Shown piece by piece: positions 5,384 through 6,201 of a DNA stretch of 6,201 bases. This stretch comes from Bacteroidaceae bacterium (GTDB taxonomy: Bacteria > Bacteroidota > Bacteroidia > Bacteroidales > Bacteroidaceae). Each line of letters begins with the position of its first letter. Position 1 is the first letter of the stretch. The notes below the pieces were generated by a model that saw only the letters and a list, made by a program, of their open reading frames with translations, did not search any database and was not told where the DNA came from. A program made the position numbers and the translations under genes. The stretch spans positions 1 to 6,201 of the forward strand of contig JAQVXN010000122.1 of the NCBI GenBank assembly GCA_028709135.1, written 5' to 3'.

Positions 5384-6201
5384 CTAAATACAACCAACTA
5401 TCTCATTTACTGATTGACAACCATGTTTATCCAACCAATTATTCATACCTAAAATAATCTTTGCACATACCCTTGGATCTATAAAATTCGCAGTCCCGAT
5501 CTCAACACCAGTAGCACCAACCATCAAAAATTCAATGGCATCTTCAGCCGTCATTATTCCCCCAAGACCAATTACCGGAATCTTAACGGCTTTAGCGGTT
5601 TGATAAACCATTCGTAATGCTACGGGTTTCACAGCAGGCCCTGAAAGTCCCCCGGTTCCTATGCTAAGCCTGGATTCTCGCTTTTCAATATCAATTGACA
5701 TACCCATCAATGTATTAATTAACGAAACGGCATCAGCACCTTCAGCTTCCACACTGCGGGCTATGTCTGCAATATTCGTCACATTGGGCGAAAGTTTGAC
5801 AATAAGCGTTTTATGATACACTTCGCGCACCGCCTTAACTACAGATGCAGCGCCTTCGCACGTTACTCCAAAAGCCATGCCACCTTCTTTTACATTTGGG
5901 CAGGAAATGTTGAGTTCTATTGCAGGTATACGCTCCATTTCGTCAACGCGAGCTGCGCAGGCAGCATAATCTTCAGAAGAAGACCCCGCCACATTGACTA
6001 TCATATTCGTATCATAGTCCTTGATTTGAGGATAAATATGATTATAAAAATAATCCACACCTTTATTCTGTAATCCGACGCAATTAAGCATACCTGAAGC
6101 TGTTTCTGCCATTCGTGGATAGTCATTGCCTTCTCGTGGTTTCACCGTGGTTCCTTTGGTTATAATGCCACCAAGTCCATTCAAATCAAAAAAATCAGCA
6201 T
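5384..6201 (-). CDS. pyrD: Dihydroorotate dehydrogenase, class 1B catalytic subunit (partial, 5' end outside window)
   Basis: This FMN enzyme oxidises dihydroorotate to orotate, the fourth step of pyrimidine synthesis. The class 1B form passes electrons through a PyrK subunit to NAD+. Numbered from a TTG codon at 6184, visible motifs are IITKGTT (7-13), PREGN (16-20), ELNISCPNV (90-98) with the likely catalytic base C95 (codon 5900-5902), KLSPNV (130-135), LINTLMG (155-161), GGLSGPAVKP (178-187) and the FMN phosphate-binding IGLGGI...GATGVEIGTANF (205-234). The Cys-type active site and NTLMG fit class 1B. TTG 6184 is not the true start: the frame stays open to the window edge and reads ADFFDL, the conserved segment before NGLGG. 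About 30 N-terminal residues are therefore missing. The stop is TAG (5384-5386). Rubrerythrin follows after 49 bp. PyrK is not in view and may lie beyond 6201. Confidence 0.95.
   Translation of the reverse strand, partial: ADFFDLNGLGGIITKGTTVKPREGNDYPRMAETASGMLNCVGLQNKGVDYFYNHIYPQIKDYDTNMIVNVAGSSSEDYAACAARVDEMERIPAIELNISCPNVKEGGMAFGVTCEGAASVVKAVREVYHKTLIVKLSPNVTNIADIARSVEAEGADAVSLINTLMGMSIDIEKRESRLSIGTGGLSGPAVKPVALRMVYQTAKAVKIPVIGLGGIMTAEDAIEFLMVGATGVEIGTANFIDPRVCAKIILGMNNWLDKHGCQSVNEIVGCI

Noticed and set aside
5813..6073. Open frame of 86 codons antisense to pyrD
   Set aside because: It covers the conserved pyrD active-site region on the opposite strand and looks like a shadow.
6182..6184. 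TTG as the start codon of pyrD, giving a 266-residue protein
   Set aside because: The frame remains open upstream to 6201 and encodes ADFFDL, a conserved segment of class 1B enzymes, so the TTG is internal and the gene is cut by the window edge.

Overview
The window looks like chromosomal core sequence of an AT-rich, anaerobic or microaerophilic member of the Bacteroidetes, most likely Bacteroidales. Four things point there. A Bacteroidetes-type -7 promoter element (TAnnTTTG) lies directly in front of one gene. Start codons lack Shine-Dalgarno sequences. An HU-CCDC81/SPOR membrane protein is present, an architecture typical of that phylum. Rubrerythrin suggests life with little oxygen. I cannot name a genus. 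No mobile element, CRISPR array, rRNA or tRNA is visible.

Layout. Positions 1-159 hold the 3' end of fabD (malonyl-CoA:ACP transacylase, fatty acid synthesis), followed by a strong hairpin-plus-T-run terminator (193-249). A signal-less GH13 alpha-amylase-family gene (268-1953) comes next, then a bacterial SUI1/eIF1-type translation factor (1985-2317); the two are probably co-transcribed. A new promoter at 2394-2401 opens a three-gene cluster with 14 and 24 bp gaps. Its members are an HU-CCDC81/transmembrane/SPOR protein (2406-3545), a zinc-ribbon plus FHA-domain protein (3560-4090) and a secreted protein of unknown function (4115-4606).

A 185 bp convergent intergenic region contains a nested inverted repeat (4721-4769). 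Beyond it, on the minus strand, lie rubrerythrin (4792-5334) and, upstream of it, pyrD of the class 1B (NAD-linked) type. The pyrD gene runs out of the window at 6201; the apparent TTG start at 6184 is internal.

How the genes fit together. Most are independent housekeeping functions: lipid synthesis, alpha-glucan breakdown in the cytoplasm, translation, pyrimidine synthesis and peroxide defence. The part most worth study is the 2406-4606 cluster. It pairs a protein that could link something in the cytoplasm (an HU-like fold) to septal peptidoglycan (SPOR) with an FHA protein whose phosphothreonine-binding residues look altered, and with a small exported protein. The promoter of this cluster is so close to the ATG that its mRNA is predicted to be leaderless or nearly so.
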